From: Streptomyces sp. NBC_01451
GTDB lineage: Bacteria; Actinomycetota; Actinomycetes; Streptomycetales; Streptomycetaceae
Reading direction: 5' to 3'
Length of the DNA: 64,000 bases
NCBI RefSeq assembly: GCF_036227485.1
Contig: NZ_CP109479.1
Coordinates: 9,548,001-9,612,000 of the forward strand
Made by a program: the position numbers and the translations under genes. Numbering within the stretch: position 1 is the stretch's first letter; every line of letters begins with the position of its first letter. Shown here in pieces: positions 10,828-20,165 of the stretch. The notes under the pieces were generated by a model. The model saw nothing but the letters and a program-made list of their open reading frames with translations. It was not told the origin of the DNA and made no database searches.

Positions 10828-10951
10828 GCTCACATGATTTGGAGGCGTGCTCCACGCCGGTGAATTCATCACAAGGCAGTGAGCGGTGAAATTCATGCAA
10901 GGCGATGGATAGGGCCAGTCACAGGGTTCCGACAGCCTGGAGAGTTCACAA

Positions 10952-11959
10952 ATGAAACAGGATCTGAAGGCCGTGCAGGAAGTGGTCGAACTCGTAACCG
11001 GTGGGTGGCGCGCACAGGCCGTCTACGCGGCAGCGAAGTTCAGACTGCCCGATCACATCGAAGTCGGCCTGTCTCGCGATGGCGAACTCGCCGAGGCGGC
11101 GGGGGTGGAGGAGCGGGGCATCAACCGTCTGATGCGGCTGCTGGTGGCGATGGGGGTGTTCGAGTGGAGCCCGGAGACGGGTTACCGCAACACCCCGGTG
11201 AGCACCGCACTGCTCGATCGGCCCGGGACGATGCGCGACATGTGTCTGCTGTACGGCGAGGAGTTCTACACCGCCTGGGGGCAGGCCGCAGAGTGCTTCC
11301 GCACATCGACAGCAGGGTTCGAGCTGGCCTACGGTGAGCCGCTCTATCGCCACCTCGACAGCCACCCGGACCTGGCCGACCGGTTCCAGCGGACCATGAA
11401 GGCGGGCAACCTCTTCTTCGACCACGTACCGGAGATCTTCGACTTTTCCGGCAAGACGGTGGTGGACTGCGGTGGTGGCAACGGGCACCTGCTCTCGGTG
11501 ATCCTTGAAGCGGCCCCGGACGCCCGCGGGAAACTGATCGACCGCGATCACGTCGTCCCGATCGCCCGCGAGTACCTGGCGGGAACGGTCGGCCTGGACC
11601 GGGTCGAGCTCTTCGGCGGAGACATGTTCACGTCAGTGCCGGAGGGTGGCGACGTCTACATCTTCTGCCGGGTGCTGGCCGGCTGGTCCGACGAAGATGC
11701 CGTCGCGGCCTTCGAGCACTGCCGCCGCGCAATGACCAGCCCCTCCTCCAGGCTACTGGTCATGGACCGCATGGTGGTGGACAACGGCTCCACCGTGCTG
11801 CCCGCGCTGTGGGACCTGCACCTGCTGATGACGACCGGTGGCGGACACCGTTCCGTCGATCGGTTCCGGTCCCTGCTGGACCGGGCGGGCCTGGACATCG
11901 AACGGATCGCCGGGCTTCCGATGGAGACCACCGCGCTCATCGCCGCACCGCGCGCCTGA
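10952..11959 (+). CDS. SAM-dependent methyltransferase (O-methyltransferase family 2, PhzM/LaPhzM-like)
   Basis: 335 residues with an N-terminal winged-helix dimerisation domain (about 1-105) and a C-terminal Rossmann methyltransferase domain. The SAM loop VVDCGGGNGHLLSVIL is clear, followed by an acidic ribose contact (IDRD) and GGDMFTSVPEGGDVYIF. Plant-type O-methyltransferases carry a catalytic His in the motif VLHDW; here it reads VLAGWSDE, so the base is absent, as would suit an N-methyltransferase or proximity-type catalysis. It directly precedes phzD on the same strand, so a phenazine is the likely substrate. The start has GGAGAG upstream. The methylated position is not predictable. 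Confidence 0.85.
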   Translation: MKQDLKAVQEVVELVTGGWRAQAVYAAAKFRLPDHIEVGLSRDGELAEAAGVEERGINRLMRLLVAMGVFEWSPETGYRNTPVSTALLDRPGTMRDMCLLYGEEFYTAWGQAAECFRTSTAGFELAYGEPLYRHLDSHPDLADRFQRTMKAGNLFFDHVPEIFDFSGKTVVDCGGGNGHLLSVILEAAPDARGKLIDRDHVVPIAREYLAGTVGLDRVELFGGDMFTSVPEGGDVYIFCRVLAGWSDEDAVAAFEHCRRAMTSPSSRLLVMDRMVVDNGSTVLPALWDLHLLMTTGGGHRSVDRFRSLLDRAGLDIERIAGLPMETTALIAAPRA

Positions 11960-12304
11960 CTCCCCGCCGCGGTCCCTGGCAGCACCGCGCCACCCACCGG
12001 TCCCTGCGTTCCCGCACCACATCCGCAGGGCCGACGGCGCGGTCCGCTGCTGCCACGGATCGCGCCCGACAACACGGCCACACACATTGTGCATGCGTCG
12101 GCATGCTCGTCCACCGCCTACCTCTCCTCCATTTTTGGGCCCCCACTTCTGGCGAACCAGCCCGCCCACGCACCCGAGCACGACGTGCCCGCTGCCGTGG
12201 CGGCTCGGCGACACGGGGGCGTCCCCGACGTATCCCCTCCTCGTGTCCCGGAGTTGCACCCCGCCACGCCCGGATGATCCTCCCTCTCTCGGAAGAAGCC
12301 GACT
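11960..12304. other. Non-coding gap before phzD
   Basis: 345 bases without a convincing gene. The only AT-richer patch is around 12125-12140. It probably holds the phzD promoter and ribosome site (GGAAGAAG just before 12305). I see no strong hairpin. Confidence 0.4.
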
Positions 12305-12931
12305 ATGAAGGGCATACCCCCCATCCGTTCGTACCCCCTGCCCACCAGAGCGAGCGTTCCCGAGAACGTCACCCAGTGGACTGCTGACCCCCGACGGGCG
12401 GTCCTTCTCATCCACGACATGCAGCGCTACTTCCTCAGGAACTTCCCCGACCCGCTGCGCGCCGAGATCATCGACAATGCCGCCACCCTGCGTAAGCGCT
12501 GTGTGGCCGAGGGGGTGCCGGTGGTCTACACGGCGCAGTCCGGCGGGATGACCGAGCAGGAGCGCGGCCTGCTCAAGGACTTCTGGGGACAGGGTATGCG
12601 CACGGATCCGGAAGACCGGGCGGTCGTGCCCGAGCTCGCGCCTGCCGCCGACGACTGGCGCCTGACCAAATGGCGCTACAGCGCCTTCTTCCGCTCGGAT
12701 CTACTGGAGCGCATGCGGGCAGCCGGCCGCGACCAGCTCGTGCTCTGCGGTGTATACGCGCATGTCGGTGTGCTGGCCACCGCACTGGAGGCGTTCACCA
12801 ACGACATCCAGCCGTTCCTGGTCGCGGACGCCACCGGTGACTTCTGCGAGGACGACCACCGACTGGCCCTGGACTACACGGCTCGGCGCTGCGGGACGGT
12901 CGTCCTGACCGACGAGGTGTTCCAGGCATGA
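12305..12931 (+). CDS. phzD: PhzD, 2-amino-2-deoxyisochorismatase
   Basis: 208 residues, the normal PhzD length. It hydrolyses the vinyl ether of ADIC to give trans-2,3-dihydro-3-hydroxyanthranilate (DHHA) and pyruvate. Visible signatures are [12 protein letters not shown] with the catalytic Asp, [26 protein letters not shown], the Lys in [14 protein letters not shown], and [15 protein letters not shown]. PhzD lacks the nucleophilic Cys of other isochorismatase-fold enzymes, and Tyr-Ala-His-Val-Gly stands at that place here. Its stop overlaps the phzE start (ATGA), so the two are translationally coupled. A truncated second phzD lies at 21431-21685. Confidence 0.96.
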   Translation: MKGIPPIRSYPLPTRASVPENVTQWTADPRRAVLLIHDMQRYFLRNFPDPLRAEIIDNAATLRKRCVAEGVPVVYTAQSGGMTEQERGLLKDFWGQGMRTDPEDRAVVPELAPAADDWRLTKWRYSAFFRSDLLERMRAAGRDQLVLCGVYAHVGVLATALEAFTNDIQPFLVADATGDFCEDDHRLALDYTARRCGTVVLTDEVFQA

Positions 12932-14847
12932 GCGCGCCGACCGAGAACCCCGACCGCACCCCGCTCGACCGCGTTCTCTCCCTGGAGCCGACCGCGTTCG
13001 CCCTGCTCCACCGGCCCGGGGCGCATGCCGCGCCAGCCACCGTCGACGTCCTGGTGGGGGACATGTCCCAGCTCCCGTCGTTGGCCGACATCCCGCTCCA
13101 CGACAGCGGTGCGAACGTTTCGGTTCCACGGCAGGAAGTCCTGGTGCTGGTGCCCTACCGGCAGCTCACCGAGCGCGGGTTCGCCGCCCCCGACGACGGG
13201 GAACCGCTGCTCGCCATGACCGTCACCGCACAGCAGACGGCCACGGTGCCCGAGCTTCTGGCCCGCATCCCACAGACACCGCTCACCTTGGTCGACCAGC
13301 ACTTCGACACGTCGGACGACGAGTACGCCGAGACCGTACGCCGGATCGTCACGGACGAGATAGGCGCTGGAGAGGGCGCCAACTTCGTCATCAGGCGGTC
13401 CTTCCTGGCCTGCCTCAGTGACTACTCGCCGCGCCATGCGCTGTCCGCCTTCTGCGCCCTGCTGGCCCGGGAGCCGGGCACGTACTGGACCTTCGTCATC
13501 CACACCGGGGAACGCACCTTCGTGGGCGCCACCCCGGAGCGCCACGTCTCGCTGAGCGGCGGAACGGCCGTGATGAACCCCATCAGCGGCACCTACCGCT
13601 ACCCGCCCGCCGGGCCCACCCTGCAGGGCGTCGCCGAGTTCCTCGCCGACCGCAAGGAGACCGAGGAGCTCTACATGGTGCTCGACGAGGAACTCAAGAT
13701 GATGGCGCGGATCTGCGAGCGCGGGGGCCGGGTGACCGGGCCCCACTTGAAGGAGATGGGGCGGCTGGCCCACACCGAGTACTTCATCGACGGCAGAACC
13801 GACCTCGACGTACGCGACATCCTCCGCGAGTCGATGTTCGCCCCCACGGTCACCGGCAGCCCGCTGGAGAGCGCCGCGCGTGTGATCAGCCGGTACGAGC
13901 CGCAGGGGCGGGGCTACTACAGCGGGATCGCCGCCCTGATCGGTACGGACGCGGACGGTGAACGCACCCTCGACTCCGCCATCCTCATCCGCACCGCCGA
14001 CATCGATGCGGGCGGCCAGGTGCGGATCGGGGTCGGTGCCACAGTCGTGCGCCATTCCGATCCGTTCTCGGAAGTGGCCGAGACCCACGCCAAGGTCTCC
14101 GGGCTCGTTTCCGCCCTGCAGTCCGGCGGCGCCTCCCGCTTCGGACAACACCCGGAGGTGGTGTCCGCGTTGCGGCGCCGCAACGCGGACATCGCGGGCT
14201 TCTGGCTGAAGGACCACGCCTCACACCGGGCGGCGGTGGCCGAGTCGGTAAGGCCTGCGGGGCTGACGGGGCTGAAGACGCTGGTGATCGATGCGGAGGA
14301 CTCCTTCACCGCGATGCTGGGCCTGCAACTGGACGCGCTGGGACTGCAAGTGGCGATCCAGCGCTTCGACGACGCCACGCTCGACGGGTACGACCTCGTG
14401 GTCGTGGGCCCGGGCCCCGGCGATCCCCGCGCGGACGACGATCCGAAGATCCTTCGCCTGCGGTCGTTGGTCGACGAACTCCTGGCCGAACGGCGGCCCT
14501 TCGTCGCCGTCTGTCTGAGCCACCAGGTGCTCAGCAGGAGGCTGGGACTGGACCTGGTACGACGTAACGCACCCAACCAGGGCGTGCAGCGGGAGATCGA
14601 CCTGTTCGGCGCGCGGGAGCAGGTGGGGTTCTACAACACGTTCGCGGCCCGCAGCACCGAGGACCGGCGCCACATCGACGGCGTCGGACCGGTGGAGATC
14701 AGCCGTGACCCACTGACCTGTGAGGTGCACGCCCTGTGCGGCCCCCGTTTTACCTCGATGCAGTTCCACGCCGAGTCGGTGCTCACCGTAGATGGGCCCC
14801 GCATCGTGGCCGACTCGATCCGGAGGGCGCTGGGTCATGAGGCTTGA
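12928..14847 (+). CDS. phzE: PhzE, 2-amino-2-deoxyisochorismate (ADIC) synthase
   Basis: 639 residues combining a chorismate-binding domain (about 1-420) with a C-terminal class I glutamine amidotransferase (about 450-639), the arrangement of PhzE. It converts chorismate plus glutamine-derived ammonia to ADIC, the branch point into phenazines. Visible motifs are [10 protein letters not shown] and [11 protein letters not shown] with [13 protein letters not shown] in the synthase half. [10 protein letters not shown], the nucleophile Cys in AVCLSHQ and the FHAES triad His/Glu lie in the amidotransferase half. It overlaps phzD by four bases at its start and the next small gene by eleven at its end. 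Confidence 0.96.
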   Translation: MSAPTENPDRTPLDRVLSLEPTAFALLHRPGAHAAPATVDVLVGDMSQLPSLADIPLHDSGANVSVPRQEVLVLVPYRQLTERGFAAPDDGEPLLAMTVTAQQTATVPELLARIPQTPLTLVDQHFDTSDDEYAETVRRIVTDEIGAGEGANFVIRRSFLACLSDYSPRHALSAFCALLAREPGTYWTFVIHTGERTFVGATPERHVSLSGGTAVMNPISGTYRYPPAGPTLQGVAEFLADRKETEELYMVLDEELKMMARICERGGRVTGPHLKEMGRLAHTEYFIDGRTDLDVRDILRESMFAPTVTGSPLESAARVISRYEPQGRGYYSGIAALIGTDADGERTLDSAILIRTADIDAGGQVRIGVGATVVRHSDPFSEVAETHAKVSGLVSALQSGGASRFGQHPEVVSALRRRNADIAGFWLKDHASHRAAVAESVRPAGLTGLKTLVIDAEDSFTAMLGLQLDALGLQVAIQRFDDATLDGYDLVVVGPGPGDPRADDDPKILRLRSLVDELLAERRPFVAVCLSHQVLSRRLGLDLVRRNAPNQGVQREIDLFGAREQVGFYNTFAARSTEDRRHIDGVGPVEISRDPLTCEVHALCGPRFTSMQFHAESVLTVDGPRIVADSIRRALGHEA

Positions 14848-15166
14848 CATCGTGTGGTGGGACCTGGGCCAGTCCTCCGCGACCATCGGCTCGCTCCGGG
14901 AGCACCTGCGCCAGGACGCGGTCGAACAGTGGGCCGGTGTCCGCGGGTTGCGGCTGAAGTTCTGGATGGCGGACCGTGACCGCAACCGGTGGGGCGCGGT
15001 GATGGTGTGGGAGGGCGACCGGCCCCAAGTCCTTCCGCCGAACCGGGCGTCCGAACTGATCGGCTATCCGCCGACCCACCGTTCGGTCTTCACCGCCGAA
15101 GCCGTCGTGGAGGGCGCGCACGCGGTGGCCGCCCTCCACGGGACCGGCCCGGTGTTCACGGCGTAG
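14837..15166 (+). CDS. Small YdhR-like (dimeric alpha/beta barrel) protein in the phz operon
   Basis: 109 residues, not a core phz gene. The block GLRLKFWMADRDRNRWGAVMVWE has the shape of the YdhR/antibiotic-monooxygenase-like ferredoxin fold (a GLxxKxW strand, then an aromatic GxxxxW strand). The ATG at 14837 lies inside the end of phzE, giving an 11-base overlap and probable translational coupling. phzF starts 28 bases after it. The position inside the operon suggests a helper or oxygenase-like role in phenazine maturation, but no catalytic residues can be assigned. Unrelated function is possible. Confidence 0.65.
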   Translation: MRLDIVWWDLGQSSATIGSLREHLRQDAVEQWAGVRGLRLKFWMADRDRNRWGAVMVWEGDRPQVLPPNRASELIGYPPTHRSVFTAEAVVEGAHAVAALHGTGPVFTA

Positions 15167-15194
15167 GGCCAACTCACACACTACGGAGACCCTC

Positions 15195-16025
15195 ATGCAC
15201 GAGTACGTGGTCGTGGACGCCTTCTCCCGCACTCCGCTGGAAGGCAACCCCGTGGCCGTCTTCTTCGACGCCGACGACCTCACCAGCGACCAGATGCAGC
15301 GCATGGCCAAGGAGATGAACCTGTCGGAGGTCACCTTCGTGCTCTCCGCCCAACAGGGCGCAGACGCCCGGATCCGGATCTTCACACCGGTCAACGAACT
15401 GCCGTTTGCCGGTCATCCGTTGCTCGGAACGGCCGTGGCTCTCGGCGAGGTCAAGAAAACGGACACCCTGCGTCTGGAGACAGCCATGGGCATCATCCCG
15501 TTCGAGTTCTGCGACGACGGGGGAGTAGCCGTCCGGATGCGGCAGCCGGTGCCGACATGGAAGCCGTACGAGCGGGTCAAGGAGCTCATTCAGGCGTTGG
15601 GGGTCGAGTCGTCGACCGTACCGGTGGAGATCTACCACAACGGACCCCGCCACATCTTCGTGGGACTGCCGACCGTGGCCGCGCTGTCCGCTCTCGACCC
15701 CGACCACCGCGCCCTGGCCCAGTTCCCCGACATGGCCGCCAACTGCTTCGCCGGCAGCGGCACTCACTGGCGTACGCGGATGTTCTCGCCGGCCTACGGC
15801 GTGGTCGAGGACGCGGCCACGGGCTCCGCGGCGGGACCGCTCGCCATCCACCTCGCCCGGCACGGGCTCGCCGAGTACGGGCAGGAGATCGAAATCCTCC
15901 AGGGGGCCGACATGGGCCGCCCTTCCTACATGTTCGCCACCGCCCATGGTTCGGGAGACCGCGTCGACGACGTCCGGGTGGGCGGCAACGGCGTTGTCGT
16001 CGCACGCGGCGTCATCTACGTGTGA
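15195..16025 (+). CDS. phzF: PhzF, DHHA isomerase
   Basis: 276 residues, matching PhzF. It isomerises trans-2,3-dihydro-3-hydroxyanthranilate to the unstable aminoketone that dimerises in phenazine formation. The diaminopimelate epimerase-like fold shows YVVVDAFSRTPLEGNPVAV at the start, the catalytic Glu in MNLSEVTFV, IRIFTPVNELPFAGHP, and the second-lobe block EDAATGSAAGPLA. No cofactor is needed. GGAG precedes the ATG. The neighbours are phzE with its small partner upstream and phzG 22 bases downstream. Confidence 0.96.
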   Translation: MHEYVVVDAFSRTPLEGNPVAVFFDADDLTSDQMQRMAKEMNLSEVTFVLSAQQGADARIRIFTPVNELPFAGHPLLGTAVALGEVKKTDTLRLETAMGIIPFEFCDDGGVAVRMRQPVPTWKPYERVKELIQALGVESSTVPVEIYHNGPRHIFVGLPTVAALSALDPDHRALAQFPDMAANCFAGSGTHWRTRMFSPAYGVVEDAATGSAAGPLAIHLARHGLAEYGQEIEILQGADMGRPSYMFATAHGSGDRVDDVRVGGNGVVVARGVIYV

Positions 16026-16047
16026 ATGGCGCGAGAGAGAGGTTGTG

Positions 16048-16686
16048 ATGGGTACCAGCAGGCTGGAGAGCCTGACCGGTGAGACCGGTCTCGACTTCCC
16101 CGAATACGAGGCACCACCACCGGAACCGATGGCACTCGTGAGGCAATGGATCGAGCAGGCCGTCGCGCACGGTGTCCGGGAACCGCGCGCGCTGGCGCTG
16201 GCCACTGCGGACGCCGAGGGCCGCTCCTCCAACCGGATCGTCGCCGTCCTCGAAACGACCGAGCAGGGCCTGGTGTTCACCAGCCACAGCACCAGCCGGA
16301 AGGGCCGCGAGCTGTCCGCCACGGGCTGGGCGTCCGGCGTGCTCTACTGGCGCGAGACGGGCCAGCAGCTGATCCTCTCCGGCCCCGTGGCGCAGATGTC
16401 CGATGCCGAGTCGAATGCCCTGTGGTTCGGTCGCCCGGTCCCCCTTCACGCCATGTCGGCGGCGTCCCGGCAGAGCGAGCTGCTCGAGGACGCCGCGGCC
16501 CTGCGCGCCGAGGCCGAGCGGCTGTCGGCCACGGGTACGGCGTTGCCTCGCCCGGCTCGGTTCGCCGGATACCGGCTGTGCCCGGCAGCCGTCGAATTCT
16601 GGAGCGCGGAGCCGGACAGGCTGCACCGCAGGCTGCGCTACGACCGTCACGGCGACGGCTGGCGCACAAACAGGCTGCAGCCTTAG
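16048..16686 (+). CDS. phzG: PhzG, FMN-dependent oxidase (pyridoxamine-phosphate-oxidase fold)
   Basis: 212 residues. PhzG completes the core pathway by oxidising the tricyclic hexahydro intermediate toward phenazine carboxylate. The PNPOx split-barrel shows SNRIVAVLETTEQGLVFTSH (FMN-binding strands), SRKGRELSATGWASGVLYW, QLILSGPVAQMSD, HAMSAASRQSELL, and the C-terminal RLRYDRHGDGWRTNRLQP. The ATG at 16048 is chosen over the long upstream frame because GAGAGAG precedes it and the N-terminus then fits the family. A broken second copy follows at 16923-17372. Confidence 0.95.
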   Translation: MGTSRLESLTGETGLDFPEYEAPPPEPMALVRQWIEQAVAHGVREPRALALATADAEGRSSNRIVAVLETTEQGLVFTSHSTSRKGRELSATGWASGVLYWRETGQQLILSGPVAQMSDAESNALWFGRPVPLHAMSAASRQSELLEDAAALRAEAERLSATGTALPRPARFAGYRLCPAAVEFWSAEPDRLHRRLRYDRHGDGWRTNRLQP

Positions 16687-16922
16687 GGAGTTCGACGACA
16701 AGGCCCGAGCTGTCGGCGGCCCCGGAGTCCGCCAGGCGCGACGGCCACGGGGCCGGATGCCAAAGCCGCCAATGGTGCCGCGTCGCCGTAGTGAACCTCC
16801 CGGCCCGGCGTACGGCGTGGCCCCACCCACGCGCGTAGGCCAGCGGCCAGGTCCTGCCAGTCCGCCCGGCACCAGCCGCCCCCCTCGGCACACCACCGTT
16901 CCCCACACAAAAGGAGTAGCCC

Positions 16923-17372
16923 GTGATGGACAACGCGACAAAGGTGCCGGCTGTGCCGGACTCTCCGTCTCGAAGGCCGGGCGCGAGCCGGGCGCGCTGG
17001 CGCCGGCCTCCGTCGACACCCGCGGCCACGCCCTCAACCGAATCGCGCACATGCTTGCGGTGCGCCGCGCGGCTCCGGTGTCCGCCAGCCACGCCGACAG
17101 CCACAAGGGCCGGGAGCCGGCCGAAACGGGCTGGGCCCCGCGCGTCTTCTACCGGCGTGAGGTCGACCGCCAAGAGAGGGTGAGCTGCCCGACCTGGTCG
17201 CTGATCGACAAGGATTCCGACGCCCTGTGGGCCGCCCGGCCCATCGGCTGGGCTGTCTGCTGGAGTCGGCGTCTGTCGATTTCTGGCAGGCCAAGCGGAA
17301 GACCGGTCGCACCAGAGACTGCGTTACGAGCGTGACGGTTCCGGCTGGCATGCGGACCAGCTCAAACCCTGA
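16923..17372 (+). pseudogene. Second phzG, degraded (phzG2 remnant)
   Basis: Downstream of phzG, the frame around 17090-17230 reads SHKGREPAETGW, then RVFYRREVDRQERVS and KDSDALWAARPI. These align with the phzG segments for SRKGRELSATGW, the substrate strand and the SDAESNALWFGRP block. The last 18 residues of PhzG reappear in a different frame as RLRYERDGSGWHADQLKP followed by TGA at 17370-17372. The N-terminal third is missing and there are at least two frameshifts. This is a duplicated and decayed phzG. The 230 bases before it (16690-16920) contain no other recognisable gene. Confidence 0.7.
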
Positions 17373-17415
17373 CCGTGCTCTGGATCATGTACTCAAGAGG
17401 AAGAAAGGTAAGTCG

Positions 17416-19272
17416 ATGTGTGGAATTACGGGCTGGGTCTCGTTCGACCGGGATCTGACTCAGCAGCGCACGCAGCTTGACGCGATGACGGGGACCATGG
17501 CCTGTCGGGGCCCGGACGCCGGAGGTGCCTGGCTCGACCGGCACGCGGCGCTCGGTCATCGGAGGCTGGCGGTCATCGACCTCGAAGGCGGCATCCAGCC
17601 CATGGTGGTGCCCACCGACGACGGCCCGGTGGCGCTCACCTACAGCGGTGAGGTCTACAACTACACGGAACTCAGGAACGAGTTGATCCGCCGGGGGCAC
17701 CGGTTCGAGACCCGCAGCGACACCGAGGTCGTGCTCTACGGCTACCTGGAGTGGGGCGAGGCTGTCGCTGAACGCCTCAACGGCATGTTCGCGTTCGCCG
17801 TCTGGGACTCCCGGGTCGAGAAGCTCGTGATGATCCGCGACCGGATGGGCGTCAAGCCGCTCTACTACTCCAGCACCGGTGACGGGGTGATGTTCGGCTC
17901 CGAGCCGAAGACGATCCTCGCCAACCCGCTGGCGGACCGCGCGGTCGACCTGGCCGGGCTGCGGGAGCTGATCAGCCTCACCCAGACGCCGGGCAGCGCG
18001 TTGTGGTGCGGAATGCGCGAGGTGCTCCCGGGCGGCCTGGTCACCGTCGACCGCTCCGGCCTGCGAGAGCACCGCTACTGGACGCTGCCCACCCGTCCGC
18101 ACACCGACGACCTGAAGACCACCGTCGCCACCGTGCGCGAACTGCTCGAGGACATCGTCAGCCGCCAGCTGGTCTCCGACGTCCCGCGCTGCACCCTGCT
18201 CTCCGGCGGTCTGGACTCCAGCGCGATCACCGCGCTGGCCGCCGCCAAGCTGGGCCGGCCGGGGGAGCACGGCGAGCCCGGTGAGAAGGTGCGCAGCTTC
18301 TCGGTGGACTTCGTCGGGCGGAAGGACCACTTCGTCGCCGAGGTATCGCGTGGCACGATGGACGCCCCGTACGCGCTCGAGGTGGCCGCGCACGTCGGCT
18401 CGCAGCACGAGACCATCGCGCTCGACCACGCCTCGATCGCCGACCCGGACGTGCGCCGCGCCGTCATCACCGCACGGGACAGTCCGTTCAGCTTCGGGAA
18501 CGTGGACACCTCGCTCTACCAGCTGTTCCAGGCCGTCCGGCAGCAGTCCACGGTCGCCCTGTCCGGCGAGTCCGCCGACGAGGTCTTCGGCGGTTACCAG
18601 TGGTTCCATCAGCCGGAGGTCCAGGCCGCGCAGACCTTCCCCTGGATGGACGTCTTCGTCACCGGCCCGCAGGCCCAGTCGTCGGACCGGTTCAACGCCG
18701 ACGTCACCGCCGCCCTCGACCTGCCCGCCTACATCCGCGACCGCTACTCCGACGCGGTCGGCGAGGTCGAGAGGGCCGAGGGCGAGAGCGACCACGAGAT
18801 GCGGATGCGGGTGATGTGCCACCTGCACCTGACGCGGTTCGTCCGGATGCTCCTGGAGCGCAAGGACAGGATCAGCATGGCCGTCGGTCTTGAGGTCCGG
18901 GTCCCCTTCTGCGACCACCGCCTCGTGGAGTACGTCTACAACACCCCGTGGTCGTTCAAGACCTTCGACGGCCGGGAGAAGAGCCTGCTCCGCGCCGCGA
19001 CGGCCGACCTGCTGCCCGAATCGGTGCTGAACCGGGTGAAGAGTTCCTACCCCGCCACCCTGGACCCGCACTACAACAGCGCGCTGCTGCAGCAGTCCAA
19101 GGAACTGCTCACGACCGACGACCCGGTCTTCGGCCTGGTCGATCGCGGCTGGCTGCAGGACATCACACAGCAGGACCCGGCCTCCATGCCGGTCCACGTC
19201 CGCAACGGCATGGAGCGCGTGCTCGACCTGAGCACCTGGCTGGACATCTACCGCCCCGAACTCCGCCTCTGA
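17416..19272 (+). CDS. phzH: PhzH-like glutamine amidotransferase (asparagine synthase family)
   Basis: 618 residues, close to Pseudomonas PhzH (about 610), which turns phenazine-1-carboxylate into phenazine-1-carboxamide. It begins MCGITGWVSF, so after Met removal Cys is the N-terminal nucleophile of the glutaminase domain (about 1-210). RGPDAGG and GHRRLAVIDL are further glutaminase motifs. The synthetase domain follows, with the ATP pyrophosphatase loop LLSGGLDSSAI near residue 262 and GESADEVFGGYQWF further on. The long frame before 17416 is not used because Cys2 must be terminal. It is flanked by the phzG2 remnant and a strong hairpin. A general asparagine synthetase is the alternative, but context favours phenazine amidation. 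Confidence 0.86.
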   Translation: MCGITGWVSFDRDLTQQRTQLDAMTGTMACRGPDAGGAWLDRHAALGHRRLAVIDLEGGIQPMVVPTDDGPVALTYSGEVYNYTELRNELIRRGHRFETRSDTEVVLYGYLEWGEAVAERLNGMFAFAVWDSRVEKLVMIRDRMGVKPLYYSSTGDGVMFGSEPKTILANPLADRAVDLAGLRELISLTQTPGSALWCGMREVLPGGLVTVDRSGLREHRYWTLPTRPHTDDLKTTVATVRELLEDIVSRQLVSDVPRCTLLSGGLDSSAITALAAAKLGRPGEHGEPGEKVRSFSVDFVGRKDHFVAEVSRGTMDAPYALEVAAHVGSQHETIALDHASIADPDVRRAVITARDSPFSFGNVDTSLYQLFQAVRQQSTVALSGESADEVFGGYQWFHQPEVQAAQTFPWMDVFVTGPQAQSSDRFNADVTAALDLPAYIRDRYSDAVGEVERAEGESDHEMRMRVMCHLHLTRFVRMLLERKDRISMAVGLEVRVPFCDHRLVEYVYNTPWSFKTFDGREKSLLRAATADLLPESVLNRVKSSYPATLDPHYNSALLQQSKELLTTDDPVFGLVDRGWLQDITQQDPASMPVHVRNGMERVLDLSTWLDIYRPELRL

Positions 19273-19312
19273 CACCGAGTTCCGGTCGATTGCGGACGGC
19301 TCCGAGACAGCA

Positions 19313-19354
19313 CCGCCGCTGCCTGCGAACGGACACGGTCACAGGCAGCGGCGG
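19313..19354. terminator. Strong hairpin after phzH
   Basis: CCGCCGCTGCCTG at 19313-19325 pairs perfectly over 13 bases with CAGGCAGCGGCGG at 19342-19354, with a 16-base loop and no T-tract. It lies 40 bases after the phzH stop codon and probably ends the phzDEFGH transcript, making phzB-phzC a separate unit. Confidence 0.7.
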
Positions 19355-19642
19355 GCGGTCGGCCGCATGAACCGCGTCAATGTCCACGCCCGCACTATGG
19401 ATTGAGGGAGCGGATCGCTGCATCACCCGATCAGGGAACGCACTGAAAGTCCTCACGATCAACCTATTTCCCGGTCTGCGACAAAGATTAGAGCAGATCG
19501 CAGCGAGATATTGTCGCCGACATTTCACATGCGATTCAAGGGTCACCGTCGTGAAAGTATGCCTCGCGCGGCGGGGGTTTTCGGTGATTACTTGATGCTA
19601 TCGATTCAATCAGTCATGCAAATCATATGAAGGGAGAATGTT
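19355..19642. promoter_or_regulatory. AT-richer promoter region for phzB-phzC
   Basis: After the phzH hairpin the sequence becomes clearly less GC-rich (about 19430-19640) and carries no gene. It ends with the GAAGGGAGA ribosome site of phzB. It is the best candidate for the promoter of the phzB-phzC unit. No specific -10/-35 pair stands out with confidence. Confidence 0.4.
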
Positions 19643-20131
19643 GTGTCTGAATCCGTCAATTCTCAGGGATTCAGCGACGAGGTCGAGCTGCGTCGCGTCA
19701 ACCGCGCCACCGTCGAGCGCTACATGAATACCAAGGGTCAGGACCGGCTGTGTCGGTACGAGCTGTTCACTGAGGACGGCATCGGCGGTCTGTGGACCAC
19801 TGACACCGGTGAACCCGTCGCCACCCAGGGCAGGGACCGGCTGGCCGAACACGCCGTCTGGTCGCTGAAGTGTTTCCCGGACTGGGAGTGGTACAACGTC
19901 CAGATCTTCGAGACCCAGGACCCCAACCATTTCTGGGTGGAGTGCGACGGACGCGGAAAGATTCTCTTCGGTGACTACCCGGAGGGGTACTACGAGAATC
20001 ACTTCCTGCACTCGTTCGAGCTGGAGAACGGCAAGATCAAGCGGGAGCGGGAGTTCATGAACCCGTTCCAGCAGTTGCGGGCTCTAGGTATTCCGGTTCC
20101 AGAAATCAAGCGCACCGGAATACCGGCCTGA
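19643..20131 (+). CDS. phzB: PhzB, phenazine ring-condensing protein
   Basis: 162 residues, NTF2-like fold. PhzA/PhzB proteins bind and guide condensation of two aminoketone molecules into the tricyclic phenazine precursor. The family block FPDWEWYNVQIFETQDPNHF is unmistakable, followed by WVECDGRGKILFG, YYENHFLHSFELENGKIKR and REFMNPFQQLR. Only one such gene is present, as usual outside Pseudomonas, where phzA and phzB are tandem copies. The start is GTG with GAAGGGAGA upstream. It lies 34 bases before phzC. Confidence 0.96.
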   Translation: MSESVNSQGFSDEVELRRVNRATVERYMNTKGQDRLCRYELFTEDGIGGLWTTDTGEPVATQGRDRLAEHAVWSLKCFPDWEWYNVQIFETQDPNHFWVECDGRGKILFGDYPEGYYENHFLHSFELENGKIKREREFMNPFQQLRALGIPVPEIKRTGIPA

Positions 20132-20165
20132 CAGGTACAACAAAACCGCTGGATCGGAGTACGTC

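Noticed and set aside
17362..19275. Minus-strand open frame of 637 codons opposite phzH
   Set aside because: Shadow frame. The plus strand encodes a full amidotransferase with both active sites.
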